Of a DNA stretch of 64,000 bases, positions 39,065 to 47,958 are shown one piece after another. Position 1 is the stretch's first letter; each line of letters opens with the position of its first letter. The stretch is from CAWKGC01 sp963849005 (GTDB lineage: Bacteria > Pseudomonadota > Gammaproteobacteria > Burkholderiales > Usitatibacteraceae): positions 62,001-126,000 of the forward strand of contig CAWKGC010000007.1 of NCBI GenBank assembly GCA_963849005.1, given 5' to 3'. Under the pieces are notes generated by a model. That model was given only the letters and a program-made list of their open reading frames with translations, searched no databases and had not been told where the DNA came from. The position numbers and the translations under genes are program-made.

Positions 39065-39119
39065 TCCCAGAAAATACTTTAATGTGCTATCTAAATAACT
39101 GACAGATATATAGAAAACG
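39065..39119. promoter_or_regulatory. Divergent promoter region between cys operon and CysB-type regulator
   Basis: A 55-bp stretch that is strikingly AT-rich for this window, with TATATAG at 39108-39114 just before the regulator's ATG. It is the only space for the promoters of both the cys operon (minus) and the regulator (plus). LysR-type regulators usually bind in such divergent gaps, so CysB sites are expected here, though I cannot point to a certain T-N11-A box. Confidence 0.5.
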
Positions 39120-40057
39120 ATGAACCTGCAGCAATTGCGCTACGTGAGCGAGGTGGCGAGGCGGGAACTCAGCGTCTCCGAAGCCGCTGCCGCGCTGCAT
39201 ACCTCGCAGCCAGGCGTGTCGAAACAAATTCAGGCGCTCGAGCAGGAACTGGGCGTGCTGATCTTCGTCCGGCAGGGCCGGCGCCTTACCGCGATCACCG
39301 AAGCGGGGGCCGGGAGATCCTGAAGGGGTCGAGCGCATCCTCGGTCGACATCGGCAACCTGAAGGCCGGGGCAGGAGTTCGACGACGAGGCCAGGGGCCA
39401 CCTCGCCGTGGCGGTAACGCACACGCAGGCGCGCTATTCGATGCCTCGGCCGTAACGGCGTTCAAGAAGCGCTTCCCGAAGTGAAGCTGAAGCTGCTGCA
39501 GGGCAATCCGCAACAGCTCGCGCGCATGGTGATCGACGGCGAGGCCGACCTCGCCATCGCCACCGAGGCGCTCGGCGACATGCGAGGAGCTCGCTTCGGT
39601 GCCGTGCTTCCAGTGGCACCACGGCGTGGTGGTTCCCTCCCGCCATCCGTTGGCAAAGGTCCAGCCCCTGACGCTGGAGGCGATCGCCGGGTATCCCATC
39701 GTGACCTACGACCGCACCTTCACGGGCGGACCTCGATCGACGCAGCTTTCGCCAAGCGCTCGCTTGCCCCCGAGATCGTCATGACCGCGCTCGACTCCGA
39801 CGTGATCAAGGCCTATGTCTCGCTCGGCCTCGGCGTGGGCATCATCGCCTCCTTCGCGTTCGATCGCGCCAAGGACGCGGGACTGAAGATGCTCGATGCC
39901 TCGCATCTTTTCCCGGCGCAGACCACGCGGCTCGCGTTTCGCAAGGGCAGCTACCTGCGCGGCTATACGGTGGAATTCGCGCGGCTGTTCGCGCCGCACC
40001 TGGGCCAGGGAGCGATGCAGCAGCATCGAGGCGGCGGCGGAGAGTTTCTCGATCTAG
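39120..40057 (+). CDS. cysB: LysR-family regulator, CysB type (many frameshifts)
   Basis: Transcription activator of sulfate assimilation, responding to acetylserine in well-studied relatives. The helix-turn-helix is intact: MNLQQLRYVSEVARRELSVSEAAAALHTSQPGVSKQIQALEQELGV, a match to CysB/Cbl. The effector domain is scattered over all three frames: HLAVAVTHTQARYSMP, FKKRFPEVKLKLLQGNPQQLARMVIDGEADLAIATEAL, WHHGVVVPSRHPLAKVQPLTLEAIAGYPIVTYDRTFTG and MTALDSDVIKAYVSLGLGVGIIASFAFD. At least five single-base indels lie between 39305 and 40035. Corrected, it ends ESFSI with a stop at 40055-40057, normal for CysB. Confidence 0.85.
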
Positions 40058-40069
40058 CGGCGGCGTGCT

Positions 40070-40771
40070 TCAGCACTGCGCCCACTGGGCGCTGTACTTG
40101 TCGAGCAGCGTGACCATGGTGGTACCGGACACCGAACTGCGCGCGCGCGGGCCCATTTCCAGGTCGAGGCGGAAGCTGTACTTCCTGAAGAACTCGTCGA
40201 ACATCTCGCCGCCGAAGGTGCCGATCGCCGTGGCCTCGTCCAACTTCGCGTCGTAGTCGAGGATGATGGTGGCGAGCGGCTGCGGTGCCGGGCCGGAAAG
40301 GACTTTGGCGCCCGCCGAGGGATCGTAGACGCTGCGGTCCGAGCAGCAGGTGATGACCTTGCCGCGCGAGCTCGTGGGGCTGGGCTCGGCGCGAAAACCG
40401 ATGAAGCTGACCTGCTTCGTCGGGTAGGTCAGCTTGTGCGCGCAGATCGCCGAATACGCGACGATGTTCTTCTCCGCGCCCACGCCCCCTGCCCAGCGGT
40501 AGGGCTGGCCGGACTCGGTCTTGAGCTCGACCGCGCCCGAGGCCGGCTCGCCCAGCGCGATCAGGAAGCATGGCGTGGCCGAGAACGGATAGTCGAACAC
40601 GTAGCCGACGTTGCGCTTGAGCGATTTGAGCTTGAGCGGCTGGCCGGCGGCGTCGAGCAGCTTCGCCCGCGCATACATCCGCACCTTGAGGTCGGCGGCC
40701 TGCGCATTCGCGGGCAGGTTGGCGGCCGCGGGCACCGCGGCGCACAGTTTCACGAAGTCGCGTCGTTCCAT
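40070..40771 (-). CDS. Tat-exported Rieske-like protein with altered cluster ligands
   Basis: 233 residues. The N-terminus MERRDFVKLCAAVPAAANLPA is a short twin-arginine signal, so the protein is probably exported folded. A Rieske-like core follows: C110-A-H112 in SAICAHKLTYP is a normal first ligand pair, but where CPCHGSxFD is expected the sequence is C142-C-S-D145-R-S-V-Y-D150. The second His ligand is thus Asp145 and the usual disulfide Cys are absent. GKVITCC..DPSAGAKVLSGPAPQPLATI matches the fold. I infer a Rieske-like [2Fe-2S] or cluster-less relative; its electron partner is unknown. A repeat hairpin lies 13 bp upstream of the ATG. Confidence 0.75.
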   Translation of the reverse strand: MERRDFVKLCAAVPAAANLPANAQAADLKVRMYARAKLLDAAGQPLKLKSLKRNVGYVFDYPFSATPCFLIALGEPASGAVELKTESGQPYRWAGGVGAEKNIVAYSAICAHKLTYPTKQVSFIGFRAEPSPTSSRGKVITCCSDRSVYDPSAGAKVLSGPAPQPLATIILDYDAKLDEATAIGTFGGEMFDEFFRKYSFRLDLEMGPRARSSVSGTTMVTLLDKYSAQWAQC

Positions 40772-40784
40772 GTGAATCAGAAAA

Positions 40785-40855
40785 CGGGTCAGTGTACATT
40801 TCCGCAAGTCGCCAGTTTATCGGGAAACTGCTTGCGGGAAATGTACTCTGACCCC
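40785..40855. repeat. GGGGTCAGAG-family hairpin, GTACATTTCC subtype
   Basis: Left arm (40785-40808, reading GGGTCAGTGTACATTTCCGC) and right arm (40831-40855) pair over about 24 bp with one mismatch and one bulge. The 22-nt loop holds a smaller hairpin CAGTTT/AAACTG. The outer end shares the GGGTCAG ends of the elements at 13261 and 16700, but the inner unit is different. It sits between the Rieske-like gene's start and the end of the RND pump gene. Confidence 0.8.
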
Positions 40856-40880
40856 GCGGCAAAAGTACTCAGACGCCGTT

Positions 40881-43800
40881 TCAGCCCGGCTTGATGCGGA
40901 ACCACGCGGCGTAGAGCGCCGGGAGAAACAGCAGGGTGAGCACGGTGGCCACCATCAGCCCGCCCATGATCGCCACCGCCATCGGGCCGTAGAAGGCGCT
41001 GCGGGTGAGCGGGATCATCGCGAGGATCGCCGCCGCCGCCGTGAGCATGATCGGGCGGAAGCGGCGCACGGTCGCGTCGATGATCGCGTCCCACTGCTCG
41101 GAGCCCGCCGCGGATGTCCTGCTCGATCTGGTCGACGAGGATGACCGAGTTGCGCATGATCATGCCGGCAAGCGCGATGGTGCCGAGCATGGCGACGAAG
41201 CCGAAGGGCACGTTGAAGGTCAGCAGGGCCGCGGCCACGCCGATCAGGCCCAGCGGCGCGGTCAGCACCACCAGCGCCACGCGCGAGAAGCTCTGCAACT
41301 GCAGCATCAATGCGGTCAGCATCACCAGCACCATCACCGGCGCGACCGCCGCGATCGAGTTCGAGCCCCTGGCGCTGTCCTCGATCGCCCCGCCCGTTTC
41401 GATGCTGTAGCCGGCCGGGAGGCCCGCCTTGAGGTCGGCGATCTTCGCCAGCACCTGCTGGCTGACCACGGGGCCCTGGATGCCGTCGCGCAGGTCGGAG
41501 CGCACGGTGATCGCGGGCTGCCGGTTGCGCCGCCAGACCACGCCCGGCTCGAAGTCGTAGCGGATCTCGGCAATTTGCGCCAGCGGCACGGTGCGGCCGC
41601 GGCCCACCGGCACGGCGAGGTCCTTCAGCAGGCTCAGGAAGCGCCGTTCCTCGGTCGCGCCTCGCACCACCACGTCGATCTGCTTGTCCTTCTCGCGATA
41701 GCTGCGTCACCGCCAGGCCGGAAAGCATGGTGTTGAGGAAGGTGCCCAGCTCCTGCGTGGAAATGCCGAGCGCGCGCGCCCGGTCCTGGTCGATCGCGAG
41801 CCGGATCACTTTCGAAGGCTCGTCCCAGTCGAAATTCACGTCGCGCGTCCATTCGTTGGCGCGCATCACGCCCGCGACCTGCCTGGCGATCTCGCGCACC
41901 TTGCCTTGTCCTCGCCGATGACGCGGAACTGCACCGGGTAGCCGACCGGCGGGCCGTTCTCCAGCCGGTTCACGCGCCCGCGCAGTTCCGTGAAGTCGGT
42001 CTCGAAATGGTGGTACAGGCGCGAGCGCACCTTCTCGCGCGATTCGCTGTCGCGCGTGGTGATGATGAACTGGCCGAAGTTGTTGTTGACCAGCTGCTGG
42101 TCGAAGGGCAGGTAGAAGCGCGGGCTGCCGCTGCCGATGTAGGCGACGAAATTCTCGATGCCGTCCTTCAGCTGCGGGTCGGAGAGCAGCAGCTTTTCCA
42201 TCTTCTTCACCTGCGCCTCGGTTGCCGCCACCGAAGAGCCCTCGGCAAGGCGCAGGTCGACCACCAGCTCGAGCCGGCTGGCCGAGGGGAAGAACTGTTG
42301 CTGGACGAAGCGGAACGCGAACATCGAGGCAAGGAAGGCGGCGACGGTCGCGCCGATCACCAGCCAGCGGTGCGTGACGCACCACTCCACCACGCGCCGG
42401 AAGCGCAGGTAGAAGGGCTTGCGGTAGACCGCATGCTCGTCGAAGTGCGCGCCGGACTTCCTGAAGTCCGGCAGCAGCTTGTAGCCGAGGTAGGGCACGA
42501 ACACCACCGACACCACCCAGGAGACGAGCAGCGCGATCGTCACCACGGCGAAGATCGAGAAGGTGTACTCGCCGGTCGAGGAGCGCGCGAGCCCGATGGG
42601 CAGGAAGCCGGCGGCGGTGACGATCGTGCCGGTGAGCATCGGCAACGCGGTCGAGGTGTAGGCGAAGCTCGCCGCCTTGACGCGCTCGTAGCCCTGCTCC
42701 ATCTTCACCACCATCATTTCCACCGAGATGATGGCGTCGTCGACCAGCAGGCCGAGCGACATGATCAGCGCGCCCAGCGAGATCCGGTGCAGGTCGATGC
42801 CGAGCCTGGAGCATGAACATGAAGGTCACGGCCAGCACCAGCGGGATGGAGAGCGCGACGACGAGCCCGGTGCGCAGGCCCAGCGACAGGAAGCACACCG
42901 CGAGCACGATGCCGACCGCCTCGGCGAGCGAGCGCATGAAATCGCCGACCGAGCGCTTCACCACCACCGGCTGGTTGGCGACCCGGTCGAGTTCCATGCC
43001 CACCGGCAGCGTCTTCTCGAAGCGCGCGGTGGCCTCGTCCAGCGCGTGGCCCAGCGCGATGACGTCGCCGCGCGGCACCATCGAACGGCCACGCCGATGC
43101 GCCTCCTGCCCCATGAAGCGCATGCGCGGTTGCGGCGGGTCCGCGAAGCCGCGGTAGACGCGGGCCACGTCGCCGACGCGGAACTGCCGCCCGCCCGCGC
43201 GCACCGCGACGTTCCGCGACTGCCTCGACCGAGTCGAGCGCGCCGGTGGCGCGCAGGTAGATGCTTGTCCGTGGGCGTATCGAGGCTGCCGGCGGCGCTC
43301 ACCGCGTTTTGCTGCGCGAGCGCGGCGAAGACCACCGACGAGTCGACGCCGAGCGTGGCGAGCTTGGCGTTCGCCACCTCGACGAAGATCTTCTCGTCCT
43401 GCTCGCCGATCAGCTCGACCTTGGCGACGTCCTTCACGCGCAGCAGTTCGTTGCGCACGCGGTCGGCCGCGTCCTTCAACTGCGCGTAGCTGAAGCCGTC
43501 GCCGGTGAGCACGTAGATGTTGCCGAAGGTGTCGCCGAACTCGTCGTTGAAGAACGGGCCGACGATGCCCGGCGGCAGCTGCGTGCGGATGTCGCCGACT
43601 TTCTTGCGCACCTGGTACCAGCTTTCGGCGGCCTCGGCCGCGCGCGAGCAGTCCTTGACGAAGACGAACACGACCGACTCGCCGGGCTTGGAATAGCTGC
43701 GCATGAAGTCCAGCCGCGGCGTCTCCTGCAGCTTCCTCTCGATCCTGTCGGTGACCTGCAGCTCGACCTCTTCCGCGGTCGCCCCCGGCCAGATCGTGCG

Positions 43801-43950
43801 CACCACCATCAGCCGGAAGGTGAAGTCCGGGTCCTCCGACTGGCCGAGGCGCAGGTAGGAGCCCACGCCGATCGCGCCGAGCACGAGGATGAAGAACAGC
43901 ACCAGCGTCTGGTGCGCCAGCGCCCATTCGGACAGGTTGAACCGCTTCAT
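40881..43950 (-). CDS. RND-family efflux transporter, inner-membrane pump (many frameshifts)
   Basis: Proton-driven drug or solute exporter of the HAE1 type, about 1020 residues when corrected. The N-terminus MKRFNLSEWALAHQTLVLFFILVLGAIGVGSY, periplasmic porter sequences, and transmembrane helix 4 with the proton-relay pair SLGLLVDDAIISVEMM are clear. The second half has FAFRFVQQQFFPSASRLELVVDLRLAEG, IMRNSVILVDQIEQDI and the end MRRFRPIMLTAAAAILAMIPLTRSAFYGPMAVAI..LFLPALYAAWF. At least six indels between 41100 and 43265 scatter it over the three frames. It follows the adaptor gene by 6 bp; no outer-membrane channel gene is present. Substrates are unknown. Confidence 0.9.
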
Positions 43951-43956
43951 CGCGCC

Positions 43957-45069
43957 TCAGCCCTTCGGCTTCGCGTCGGCGGTCTTCTCCGCCGGCGCCG
44001 CGCCCGGAAGCAATACCTGCTGGTCCGGCAGCAGCTTGTGCACGCCCGCGGTGACCACGATGTCGCCGGGGGCGAGCCCGGCGAGGATGCTCACGCCGTC
44101 CTCGCGATACTGGCCGATCTTCACCGCGCGCAGTTTCACCTTGCTGGTGGCCGGGTCGACGACCCACACCGCGGGCTCGCCCTTTTCGCGGTCCTTCGTG
44201 ATCGAGGTCAGCGGCAGCAGCACCACGGTGCCGTTGTCGCTGCCGTGGAAACCGACGTTCGCCGTCATGCCGAGCTGCACGTCGGCGGGCGCCCCGGGAA
44301 CGCTGATGCGCACGGCGTAGGTGCGCGTGGCCGGGTCCGCCGCGCCGGCGATCTCGCGGACCACGCCGGGCAGCAGCTTGCCCGGGTCGGCCCAGCGGCT
44401 CACCACCGCAGGCTGGCCGACCTTGAAGCGGCCGACGTCGCCCTCGGGCAGGTTGATCACGACTTCGCGCTCGCCGTCGTGGGCGAGCCGCATCACCGGC
44501 TGGCCCGCGGCGACGACCTGCCCCGGCTCGGCCTTCACTTCGGTGACGATGCCGTCGGCATCCGCCGTGAGCGTGGTGTAGGCGGCCTGGTTGCCCGCGG
44601 CGCCTGCCTGCGCGCGCGCCTGCTCGAGCTTCGCATTGGCGGCATTCGACTGGTTCTTGCGCTGGTCGTAGGCCGACTGGCTGATGAACTTCTTCGCCAG
44701 CAGGTCGGCATAGCGGGCGAGTTCGTCACGGGCGAGCGCGGCGTCGCTTTCCGCGGCTGCCAGGTTGGCGCGCGCGCTTTCCAGCGACAATCGCGCGTCC
44801 TCGGGGTCGAGGCGCGCGAGCACCTGTCCTTTCTTCACGCGCGCGCCGGCATCCACCGAACGCGCGACCATCTTGCCGCCGACGCGGAAGGCGAGGTCGG
44901 CTTCGATCCGCGCGCGGACCTCGCCCGGGTAGACGTCGTGCGGGGAGACGCCGCCGGCGGCGACTTTCTGCACCACCACGGGACGCACCGCGGCGACCTG
45001 TTCGGCGGGCTTGCCGCAGGCGGCAAGGAGGAGGGCGAGGGCGGGAAGGGGAGCGATGCGGGCGTTCAT
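43957..45069 (-). CDS. RND efflux periplasmic adaptor (membrane fusion protein), lipoprotein
   Basis: Links the RND pump to an outer-membrane channel. The lipobox LALLLAAC (Cys18) indicates a lipid anchor. The lipoyl half-motifs are LAFRVGGKMVARSVDAGARVKKGQVLARLDP and LTADADGIVTEVKAEPGQVVAAGQPVMRLA, flanking a coiled-coil hairpin (residues about 90-150), and the beta-barrel contains GMTANVGFHG. 370 residues and intact. Its ATG overlaps the stop of the TetR gene, so regulator, adaptor and pump form one operon. Confidence 0.93.
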   Translation of the reverse strand: MNARIAPLPALALLLAACGKPAEQVAAVRPVVVQKVAAGGVSPHDVYPGEVRARIEADLAFRVGGKMVARSVDAGARVKKGQVLARLDPEDARLSLESARANLAAAESDAALARDELARYADLLAKKFISQSAYDQRKNQSNAANAKLEQARAQAGAAGNQAAYTTLTADADGIVTEVKAEPGQVVAAGQPVMRLAHDGEREVVINLPEGDVGRFKVGQPAVVSRWADPGKLLPGVVREIAGAADPATRTYAVRISVPGAPADVQLGMTANVGFHGSDNGTVVLLPLTSITKDREKGEPAVWVVDPATSKVKLRAVKIGQYREDGVSILAGLAPGDIVVTAGVHKLLPDQQVLLPGAAPAEKTADAKPKG

Positions 45070-45782
45070 TTGCGGGATCCTTTGCTGCGCGCAGAAACAG
45101 GCTTGCCCCTGGCCGGCGGCATCGCTCGCCGGCGCGGTTCGCCTTCGATCCAGCCGATCCAGAGTGCGTTCAGGGCGACATCGAGCTCTTTCTCGTAGTC
45201 GCGATTGAAGAGCCGGAGGTCGGCGCGTTGCATGGCCTTGCCGAAACGCTCGATCGGATGCAGGAGCTGCCAGAGGCCGACGATCAGGCCGTAGCTGTGT
45301 TGCAGGAGTGTCACGCCATCGCCCGCTGCCAGCGTCGGGAAATGGCGCTCCAGCCCGGCGCCAGCTTCGGCGAGCCAGGCGGCGACGCGCATCTTGAAGG
45401 CGAGCGCGACCCCGGTCGGGATGTCGCGGTCCATCATGGCCATGCAGCGGCTGGTGAGCGCCAGGTAGCCCGGCACGCGCACCATGTGCGTGTGCGTCAC
45501 TTCGAGGACGTCCTCATAGCGGACGCTGTCCCTGGCGACGGTAGCGACCAGCGCATTGAAGAAGCGCTCCACGTGCCGCTCGTGCAAGGAGAGCAGCATC
45601 TCTTCCTTGCTCGGGAAGTACAGGTACACCGTGCCCTTGCCGAGGCCGGCCGAGTCCGCGACTTCCGAGACGTTGGCGATGCGAGACGGATGCTTGAGGA
45701 ACAGCGCTTCGGCGGCGTCGAGGATGGCGTGCTTGCGCACCTCCTTGTCCTCGACCCCGATCGCGCGGGACTTGATCACCAT
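45066..45782 (-). CDS. TetR-family repressor of the RND pump operon
   Basis: 238 residues. The N-terminal DNA-binding domain is KHAILDAAEALFLKHPSRIANVSEVADSAGLGKGTVYLYFPSKEEMLLSLH, a standard TetR/AcrR helix-turn-helix. The C-terminal part is a ligand-binding domain of unknown specificity, with a basic tail (RRRAMPPARGKPVSARSKGSRK). It is first in the operon with the adaptor and pump, and two TGAC-N5-GTCA palindromes lie just upstream of its start, so it most likely represses its own operon. Confidence 0.92.
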   Translation of the reverse strand: MVIKSRAIGVEDKEVRKHAILDAAEALFLKHPSRIANVSEVADSAGLGKGTVYLYFPSKEEMLLSLHERHVERFFNALVATVARDSVRYEDVLEVTHTHMVRVPGYLALTSRCMAMMDRDIPTGVALAFKMRVAAWLAEAGAGLERHFPTLAAGDGVTLLQHSYGLIVGLWQLLHPIERFGKAMQRADLRLFNRDYEKELDVALNALWIGWIEGEPRRRAMPPARGKPVSARSKGSRK

Positions 45783-45788
45783 GACAAA

Positions 45789-45832
45789 TGACTCCGGGTC
45801 AGTTGATGGCCATGCTAACTGACCGCGGGTCA
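45789..45832. promoter_or_regulatory. Probable TetR operator pair upstream of the efflux operon
   Basis: Two 13-bp palindromes TGACTCCGGGTCA (45789-45801) and TGACCGCGGGTCA (45820-45832), 31 bp apart, start 7 bp upstream of the repressor's ATG. Together they also form a larger inverted repeat through GGTCAGTT (45797-45804) and AACTGACC (45817-45824). A TTGACC -35-like box on the minus strand overlaps the distal site. The spacing of about three helical turns fits two repressor dimers on one face of the DNA. Confidence 0.7.
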
Positions 45833-45880
45833 ACATGCAAGCGCGCGATTGCCACGGCCCGGGACCGGCCGGGGAAAAGT

Positions 45881-46354
45881 TCAGATTTCCACGATCATGC
45901 AGGTGGTCGATCCGTGGGCGAGCAGGTTGCCCTTGGCATCGACCAACTTGCCTTCCGCAGTCGCGACCTTGCGGCCGGCGTGGACTACACGGCCTTCGCA
46001 TGTGACGAGCCCCGTGCGCTCGCTCAGCGCGCGCACGAAGTTCACCTTCAACTCGAGCGTCGTGAAGAGGGCGCCCCGCGGTGTCGTGGTGAGGACGGCG
46101 CAACCCATGGCGCTGTCGAGCAACATCGAGGTCCATCCGCCGTGCACCATGCCCATCGGGTTGTAATGCTCGAACTTCGGCGTGCCGGTGAAGCGGACCA
46201 TGCCCACCTCGGCATGAACGAGGTCGATGCTGCTCAGGCGCGAGAATGGCGGCCGGGTGAATTTCCCGGCGGCGAGGCCCTGCATGAACTCCAGGCCCGT
46301 GAGGTTTTTCAGGACCTCATGCGGGACCAGGCCGACTTCTTCGGTGTCTACCAT
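45881..46354 (-). CDS. PaaI-family acyl-CoA thioesterase
   Basis: Hot-dog fold thioesterase of 157 residues. The family signature HYNPMGMVHGGWTSMLLDSAMGCAVLTTTPRGALFTTLELKVNFVRALS contains the helix (HGGW..LLDSAMG) and the conserved catalytic region. VVHAGRKVATAEGKLVDAKGNLLAHGSTTCMIV is the last strand set. The substrate is an acyl or aryl-CoA that cannot be specified. Its start overlaps the end of the alpha/beta hydrolase gene, and both are therefore probably under the control of the next TetR regulator. Confidence 0.9.
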   Translation of the reverse strand: MVDTEEVGLVPHEVLKNLTGLEFMQGLAAGKFTRPPFSRLSSIDLVHAEVGMVRFTGTPKFEHYNPMGMVHGGWTSMLLDSAMGCAVLTTTPRGALFTTLELKVNFVRALSERTGLVTCEGRVVHAGRKVATAEGKLVDAKGNLLAHGSTTCMIVEI

Positions 46355-47250
46355 GTGGATTCCGCCAATCGCAGTGCCGGGTCGCGCGAGCCGAGCACGC
46401 GCGCTCCGACGCTCTTGTCATCGAGGAAACGCAGGATCGCGGCGATTACCAGCGCAGACTTGAGGATCCTCGTGTGGCCGAGGCCGTTGGTGGAGAGCAA
46501 CCGTGCGTCGGGATAGAGCAGGGCGTAGCGCTCGGCGTCGCTCCACGGCACGTCCTTGTCACCGAGGTCGTGGATCACCAAGGTCGGGCGGTTCGCGCGT
46601 TCGGCGGTGGAGGCCACGCCGGCAAAGTCGAATCCCATGCCCTCGCGCCGCTCGATGCGCGCCTGCATCATGCGGCGCACGCGTTCGGTGAAGCCGAGCA
46701 TGCGCGCGAAGCGCCGCGTGGCATCGACCGGTTCGGCCATGGCGCCGATCAGGACGAGGCGCCCGGCCTCGAGGCCATCGCGCAGGGCAACCGCCGCCGC
46801 CGAGCCGCCCAGCGAATGGCCGATCACCGCGTGCAGCGGGCCGACGCGCTCGGCGACCGCCTTCAGGATGCGCGCGAACTCCGGCAGGCTGGAATGATCG
46901 CCGGTGCTGGCGCCATGGCCCGGCTGGTCGAAGGTGGCGACTTCATAGCCCTGCCCGACGAGCGCGGCGATGATCGCGTCGAACTGCAGTCCCCAGCCGG
47001 CCCAGCCGTGCGCGAGCACCACGCGAGGCGCGCCGGCCGCCGCGGCCCAGCGATACAGGACGATGCGCTGCCCGGCAGTCTCGAGGTATTCCACTGCATC
47101 GGGCCGGCGGGCGAGCACCGGGACGGGCTTTCGCGACCGCCGCATGGGGCGCAGGAAGAGCTCTTCGGCCAGTCGCGCGCCAAGACCCGGCACGAGGTGC
47201 GAAAGCAGTGACAGGGAGGTCTTGATCGGTAGCGCCAGGGCTGCATTCAT
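46348..47250 (-). CDS. Alpha/beta hydrolase
   Basis: 300 residues from the ATG at 47250 (MNAALALPIKTSLSLL). Nucleophile elbow GHSLGGSAA, preceded by the oxyanion region VVLAHGWAGWGLQF and the strand FDQPGHGAST. Acid and His of the triad are probably in LVIHDLGDKDVPW and NGLGHTRIL. An N-terminal amphipathic stretch with LLSHLVPGLGARLAEELF and many basic residues suggests membrane contact. The substrate is unknown. It has its own upstream operator-like site at 47288 and overlaps the thioesterase gene. Confidence 0.88.
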   Translation of the reverse strand: MNAALALPIKTSLSLLSHLVPGLGARLAEELFLRPMRRSRKPVPVLARRPDAVEYLETAGQRIVLYRWAAAAGAPRVVLAHGWAGWGLQFDAIIAALVGQGYEVATFDQPGHGASTGDHSSLPEFARILKAVAERVGPLHAVIGHSLGGSAAAVALRDGLEAGRLVLIGAMAEPVDATRRFARMLGFTERVRRMMQARIERREGMGFDFAGVASTAERANRPTLVIHDLGDKDVPWSDAERYALLYPDARLLSTNGLGHTRILKSALVIAAILRFLDDKSVGARVLGSRDPALRLAESTW

Positions 47251-47287
47251 GGTGTGCCTCGAGGTTGCGAGATGGAGGAATGAAAGT

Positions 47288-47299
47288 GAACGGTCGTGC
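47288..47299. promoter_or_regulatory. Operator-like site upstream of the alpha/beta hydrolase gene
   Basis: GAACGGTCGTGC, matching 11 of 12 bases of the site inside the tetR promoter at 47928-47939. It lies 38 bp before the hydrolase ATG in the 68-bp gap behind the tetR stop, where a promoter for the hydrolase-thioesterase pair should be. Confidence 0.55.
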
Positions 47300-47318
47300 A
47301 CTAACCGGGTAAAAAAAA

Positions 47319-47915
47319 TCAGTGCGAAAGGGGCGATGCCATGGCAATGAGCCGGTTGAACGACATCCGGGCGCGAGTGAATCCGGAAGCGTCTTCCTGA
47401 AGCCGCCAGTCCTGGTGGGCAATCAGGAACAGGCCGTGCATCTCGAACGCAAGCTGCTCGGGGTCGGTGTCCGTGCGCAGATGGCCTTCCTCGATCGATT
47501 GCCGCACCGCGCGGGCAAGCGTGCGGCGCAACTCGGACGCCGTGCGGCGAATGCGGTCGCGCACCGGGCCGGGGCGGTCGTCGAATTCGCTGGCGCCCGC
47601 GACGATGACGCAGCCGCCGCCGCGCATGTTGGCGATGTGCGACAGCCAGCCGTCGAAGATCGCCTCGAGGCGGGGCAGCCCCCTGGGCTTGTTGATTGCC
47701 GGGACGAACACGCGCCGGCCGAACTCCTCGCGCACTTCGTCTATCAGGGCAAGGACCAGCTCTTCGCGCGAGCCGAAATGGGCGAACACGCCGCTCTTCG
47801 AGAGTCCCATGCGCTCGGCGAGCGTGCCGAGCGACAGCCCTTCCAGGCCGACTTGGGAGGCCATCTGGTGGGCGGTATTGAGGATTGCCTTGCGGGTCTG
47901 CGCGCCTTTGTTCAT
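47319..47915 (-). CDS. TetR-family regulator
   Basis: 198 residues. DNA-binding domain: RKAILNTAHQMASQVGLEGLSLGTLAERMGLSKSGVFAHFGSREELVLALI. The C-terminal domain (FDGWLSHIANMRGGGCVIVAGASEFDDRPGPVRDRI) resembles the TetR_C_6/YcdC-like group often found next to hydrolase genes. The N-terminal MNKGAQTRKA is the expected start. An inverted repeat GAACGGTCGTTC between its own -35 and -10 boxes, plus a near copy before the hydrolase gene, argues that it represses both itself and the hydrolase-thioesterase pair. Confidence 0.92.
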   Translation of the reverse strand: MNKGAQTRKAILNTAHQMASQVGLEGLSLGTLAERMGLSKSGVFAHFGSREELVLALIDEVREEFGRRVFVPAINKPRGLPRLEAIFDGWLSHIANMRGGGCVIVAGASEFDDRPGPVRDRIRRTASELRRTLARAVRQSIEEGHLRTDTDPEQLAFEMHGLFLIAHQDWRLQEDASGFTRARMSFNRLIAMASPLSH

Positions 47916-47921
47916 CGGCGC

Positions 47922-47950
47922 AGAATAGAACGGTCGTTCGATTCTGTCAA
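47922..47950 (-). promoter_or_regulatory. tetR promoter with embedded operator
   Basis: On the minus strand a perfect TTGACA (47945-47950) is followed after exactly 17 bp by TATTCT (47922-47927). The spacer carries GAACGACCGTTC (47928-47939), a near-perfect palindrome, so a bound regulator would block RNA polymerase. This is the best-formed promoter in the window. Confidence 0.75.
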
Positions 47951-47958
47951 GCCCCTCG

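Noticed and set aside
39120..40057. cysB as a true pseudogene
   Set aside because: The frame shifts are single-base and all protein blocks remain conserved in order, as in other broken genes of the window. Sequence error explains this better.
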